A DNA stretch of 64,000 nucleotides from Cellulosilyticum sp. (GTDB lineage: Bacteria; Bacillota; Clostridia; Lachnospirales; Cellulosilyticaceae): NCBI GenBank assembly GCA_015058045.1, contig SVDC01000003.1, forward strand, positions 60,139 through 124,138, in the 5' to 3' direction. Below, in pieces: positions 61,872 through 64,000 of the stretch. The position numbers and the translations under genes are program-made. The notes under the pieces were generated by a model. It did no database searches. It saw nothing but the letters and a program-made list of their open reading frames with translations, and was not told where the DNA came from. Each line of letters starts with the position of its first letter. The stretch's first letter is position 1.

Positions 61872-62045
61872 ATGGAAACTTCTACCCTTACTACTATTAG
61901 AACCCTGAAAAAAGACCTACTTAAGGTTATTGAAATGAATAACTACAACCTACTCTCTCCAGAAGTTATTAAACTAAGTAATGAATTAGATCGTTTGATG
62001 TTGCCCTTATTCAAACGACAGTTAGATAACAACTTCCCTTTTTAA
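61872..62045 (+). CDS. Spo0E-like aspartyl-phosphate phosphatase peptide
   Basis: 57 aa from ATG 61872, preceded by GTGAGG; a TTG start at 61830 gives a longer form with no ribosome site. The signature SNELDRLM (S-x-x-L-D, about residues 38-45) lies between two helices, as in Spo0E/YnzD proteins that dephosphorylate Spo0A-P and delay sporulation. Monocistronic. Confidence 0.75.
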   Translation: METSTLTTIRTLKKDLLKVIEMNNYNLLSPEVIKLSNELDRLMLPLFKRQLDNNFPF

Positions 62046-62083
62046 TAATTGTAAATCTTATCTTATGAATTGATTCGATATAG

Positions 62084-62122
62084 AAGAGGCCGTAGTATAC
62101 TCTTATGTACTACAGCCTCTTT
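62084..62122. terminator. Terminator after Spo0E-like gene
   Basis: 14-bp stem (62084-62097 with 62108-62121), one mismatch, T5 at the plus-strand end; also downstream of the deacetylase gene on the other strand. Confidence 0.8.
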
Positions 62123-62135
62123 TTATGCCTATTTT

Positions 62136-62945
62136 TTATACATTGCTATGCTGTCTTCCTTCATGATCTAATGTGTAGTTTTCTTTATAAATCAGTTCAC
62201 TAATAGGAACTATTTCATAGCCTTTTTCCTTAAGTCCTTGAATAATTTCTGGTAGTGCCTTGGCTGTATGTTTTGCCCCATTATGCAGCAAGATAATAGA
62301 CCCATCACCTAAATGCTTATGCTCTAAGACTTTTTTTACAATAGTTGGTGCGTCATAACCTTTCCAATCTATAGAATCTACATCCCATTGAATGGTATAA
62401 CACTGACATTCTTCAGCTGCCTCTAAAACCGTATTATTATATTCACCATAAGGTGGTCTATAAAGCATACAATCTGCGCCTGTTATCTTCTTGATTTCTT
62501 CATTCGCCCCTAATAAATCCTTCTTAATAGCCTCTTTATTCATTTGATTTACATGAGGATGTTTATTAGAATGATTTGCCACATCATGTCCATCTTCTGC
62601 AATGCGTTTTACAAGATCTGGATATTTCCTCATCCAATCTCCTACCATAAAGAATGTAACTCTTACATTATTGGATTTAAGTGTCTCTAAAATCTCATCA
62701 GCATCTTCATCTCCCCATGCTGCATCGAAAGTAAGGGCTACCTTTTTCTGCCCCTTAGTATCTACACAGTAAATAGGTAGTTTTTTAGTCTTTGATGTAC
62801 CACTTACTGGTACTACATTAAAACACCCACTAATATAACCTCTTTTAAAGTAAGTTGCTGCAGATAAACAAGGTGCCAGTAAACTCAGCATTGCTAGAAC
62901 AAATGCTACAATCTTTTGAATTTTCCTTTTTTGTTTTCCCTTCAT
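62136..62945 (-). CDS. Exported polysaccharide deacetylase, PdaB-like
   Basis: 269 aa from ATG 62945, 8 nt after TTGGAGG. Signal or anchor at about residues 10-30. NodB domain: LTFDAAWGDEDADEIL in place of the TFDDG motif (only the first Asp kept, as in PdaB), zinc His pair in HSNKHPH, YRPPYGEYN, and ILLHNGAKHTAKALPEI. PdaB of Bacillus acts in spore cortex maintenance. Substrate probably peptidoglycan. Confidence 0.88.
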   Translation of the reverse strand: MKGKQKRKIQKIVAFVLAMLSLLAPCLSAATYFKRGYISGCFNVVPVSGTSKTKKLPIYCVDTKGQKKVALTFDAAWGDEDADEILETLKSNNVRVTFFMVGDWMRKYPDLVKRIAEDGHDVANHSNKHPHVNQMNKEAIKKDLLGANEEIKKITGADCMLYRPPYGEYNNTVLEAAEECQCYTIQWDVDSIDWKGYDAPTIVKKVLEHKHLGDGSIILLHNGAKHTAKALPEIIQGLKEKGYEIVPISELIYKENYTLDHEGRQHSNV

Positions 62946-62999
62946 ATGATTTTCCTCCAATTTCATAACCTACTATTATTTAGTATCCGCAGCTTTTTT

Positions 63000-63911
63000 C
63001 TAATTATTCCCTTCTAACTGCCAGTACCCATTACCTATAGGCTCCAAAATATGAAAGATTGCTTTGTTTTTTTTCTTAGCTTCAAAAATAACATCCGCTT
63101 GCTTAATCCCACAGCTTGTTAAAAAACTCGTAAAATTTGCATAATCAGTTGCAGATATATAATCTGCATGAGGTCTAGAATCACTATGTGGCGTTCCTGT
63201 AGATAGATGATATTTATTAGGTGGATAGTTCTTAATCAGTGCCTTAACATCCTTTTCAATACTGGGATGACAACGATCATGATGATAATCGTAGACCCAC
63301 TTAATATGCTTATTTTGGCAAATCTCTACTACTTCTTCTACATTATAGGTCTTATCATCATTTTCAATAGAAATGAGATTTTGGTCTACATATCTTAAAT
63401 TTTCTTTAAAACGCTGTAATGCAGATTTTTTATCACCATAACTGCCACCTACATGAATAACTACATTTTCACCTTTTAAGGCCTTAATCCACTCAGTTTG
63501 TGCATTAATTTCATTCACTGAACGACTAACTACCTCTTTTTTAGGGCTGGATAATACATTAAATTGGCTAGGGTGAATACTCATTCTAAGATTATATTGC
63601 TCTTGTAGCATTCTAATTGTAGTAAAATGATGATACATTTCTTCGTTATTCAATACCTTTTCCTCATAAAGAGCTTTGACATAGGGATGGGTGCAAAATG
63701 GTACTAAATCCGAACTGACTCTATAAACATAAATATTGTGTTTTATATTATATTCTACAATTTCTCTTAATAAACGGATATTATGCCAAATCACCTGAGT
63801 AATCTTCTCCTCATCTTCCTTTTCCACTGTGGCTAGTCGATAATTTCTAAAAGACTCTTTTAATGATAAATTAAGACAGGCATAACCTGCTCTTACTGCT
63901 ACTTGCTCCAT
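63000..63911 (-). CDS. uvsE: UV DNA damage endonuclease UvsE
   Basis: 303 aa from ATG 63911 (AAGGAG 6 nt upstream); an in-frame ATG at 63974 with a weaker site would add 21 residues. TIM-barrel nuclease that nicks 5' of UV photoproducts. YRVSSDLVPFCTHP, LRMSIHPSQFNVLSSPK, HVGGSYGDKKSALQRF, IENDDKTYNVEEV and HADYISATDY match UvsE from end to end. Family length normal. Its use in spore-formers is repair on germination. Confidence 0.93.
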   Translation of the reverse strand: MEQVAVRAGYACLNLSLKESFRNYRLATVEKEDEEKITQVIWHNIRLLREIVEYNIKHNIYVYRVSSDLVPFCTHPYVKALYEEKVLNNEEMYHHFTTIRMLQEQYNLRMSIHPSQFNVLSSPKKEVVSRSVNEINAQTEWIKALKGENVVIHVGGSYGDKKSALQRFKENLRYVDQNLISIENDDKTYNVEEVVEICQNKHIKWVYDYHHDRCHPSIEKDVKALIKNYPPNKYHLSTGTPHSDSRPHADYISATDYANFTSFLTSCGIKQADVIFEAKKKNKAIFHILEPIGNGYWQLEGNN

Positions 63912-64000
63912 ATTTTGCTCCTTCAACTTATAATTCCTTTTTTTAATATTATGGTTTGGCTCTGCTTTTTCCATGTACTTTTTTCCTAAGTTTAAAACAT

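Overview
The window comes from a low-GC, spore-forming member of the Clostridia, most likely a fibre-degrading Lachnospiraceae such as a Cellulosilyticum relative. The species guess is inference. It rests on AT-rich sequence, strong AGGAGG ribosome sites, T-box and L-box leaders, sporulation genes (a SpoIID-domain protein, YtxC, an alpha/beta SASP, a Spo0E-like peptide, a PdaB-like deacetylase) and a xylan-type sugar locus. Most genes lie on the minus strand in short operons closed by clear hairpin terminators. No transposase, integrase, CRISPR array, tRNA or rRNA was seen.

Layout. 1-2.0 kb: a secreted YiiX-like NlpC/P60 protein and an unknown exported partner (+). 2.1-5.8 kb: acyl-ACP thioesterase, queA, SpoIID-like protein. 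6.0-10.1 kb: the conserved murB-rapZ-yvcK-whiA-crh block. 10.3-12.4 kb: a degenerate alpha/beta hydrolase, a YedF-like protein and a DUF4190 protein. 12.5-16.9 kb: regulator plus potABCD polyamine importer behind a clear sigma-A promoter. 17.1-21.7 kb: MacB-type efflux system. 22.3-23.7 kb: infC-rpmI-rplT with an AUU-started infC and a leader attenuator. 23.8-25.3 kb: glpK. 25.5-30.3 kb: hypA, a large Fe-S flavoprotein, hypB and a DUF5692 membrane protein with no hydrogenase in view. 30.5-34.0 kb: hydrolase, DUF3021, LytTR, a broken EFR1 flavodoxin-ferredoxin gene and a TetR regulator. 34.1-36.6 kb: first thrS with T-box. 36.6-47.2 kb: xylo-oligosaccharide-type locus (GH43, AraC, unclassified 674-aa protein, GH39, ABC importer without its ATPase), abutting a fragment that looks like a chemoreceptor end. 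47.5-49.7 kb: xpt-pbuX with a guanine riboswitch. 49.8-52.6 kb: MFS remnant, long hairpin, second thrS with its own T-box. 52.6-55.3 kb: ytxC, hslO, methyltransferase. 55.6-57.3 kb: CNNM/CorC-type protein and SASP with a sigma-G-like promoter. 57.4-59.5 kb: lysine riboswitch and dapA-dapB. 59.6-64 kb: cobO, YgjP-like metallopeptidase, tandem OB-fold protein, Spo0E-like peptide, polysaccharide deacetylase, uvsE.

How parts work together. RNA-level control dominates: two threonine T-boxes, a guanine and a lysine riboswitch and an L20-type leader all sit upstream of genes whose products match the expected ligand. Both importer operons carry a hairpin just before the binding-protein gene. The sugar locus encodes cytoplasmic enzymes (no signal peptides) that would cut oligosaccharides brought in by the transporter. 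The least explained unit is the DUF5692-hypB-oxidoreductase-hypA operon, a plausible nickel-linked redox system without a visible target enzyme.
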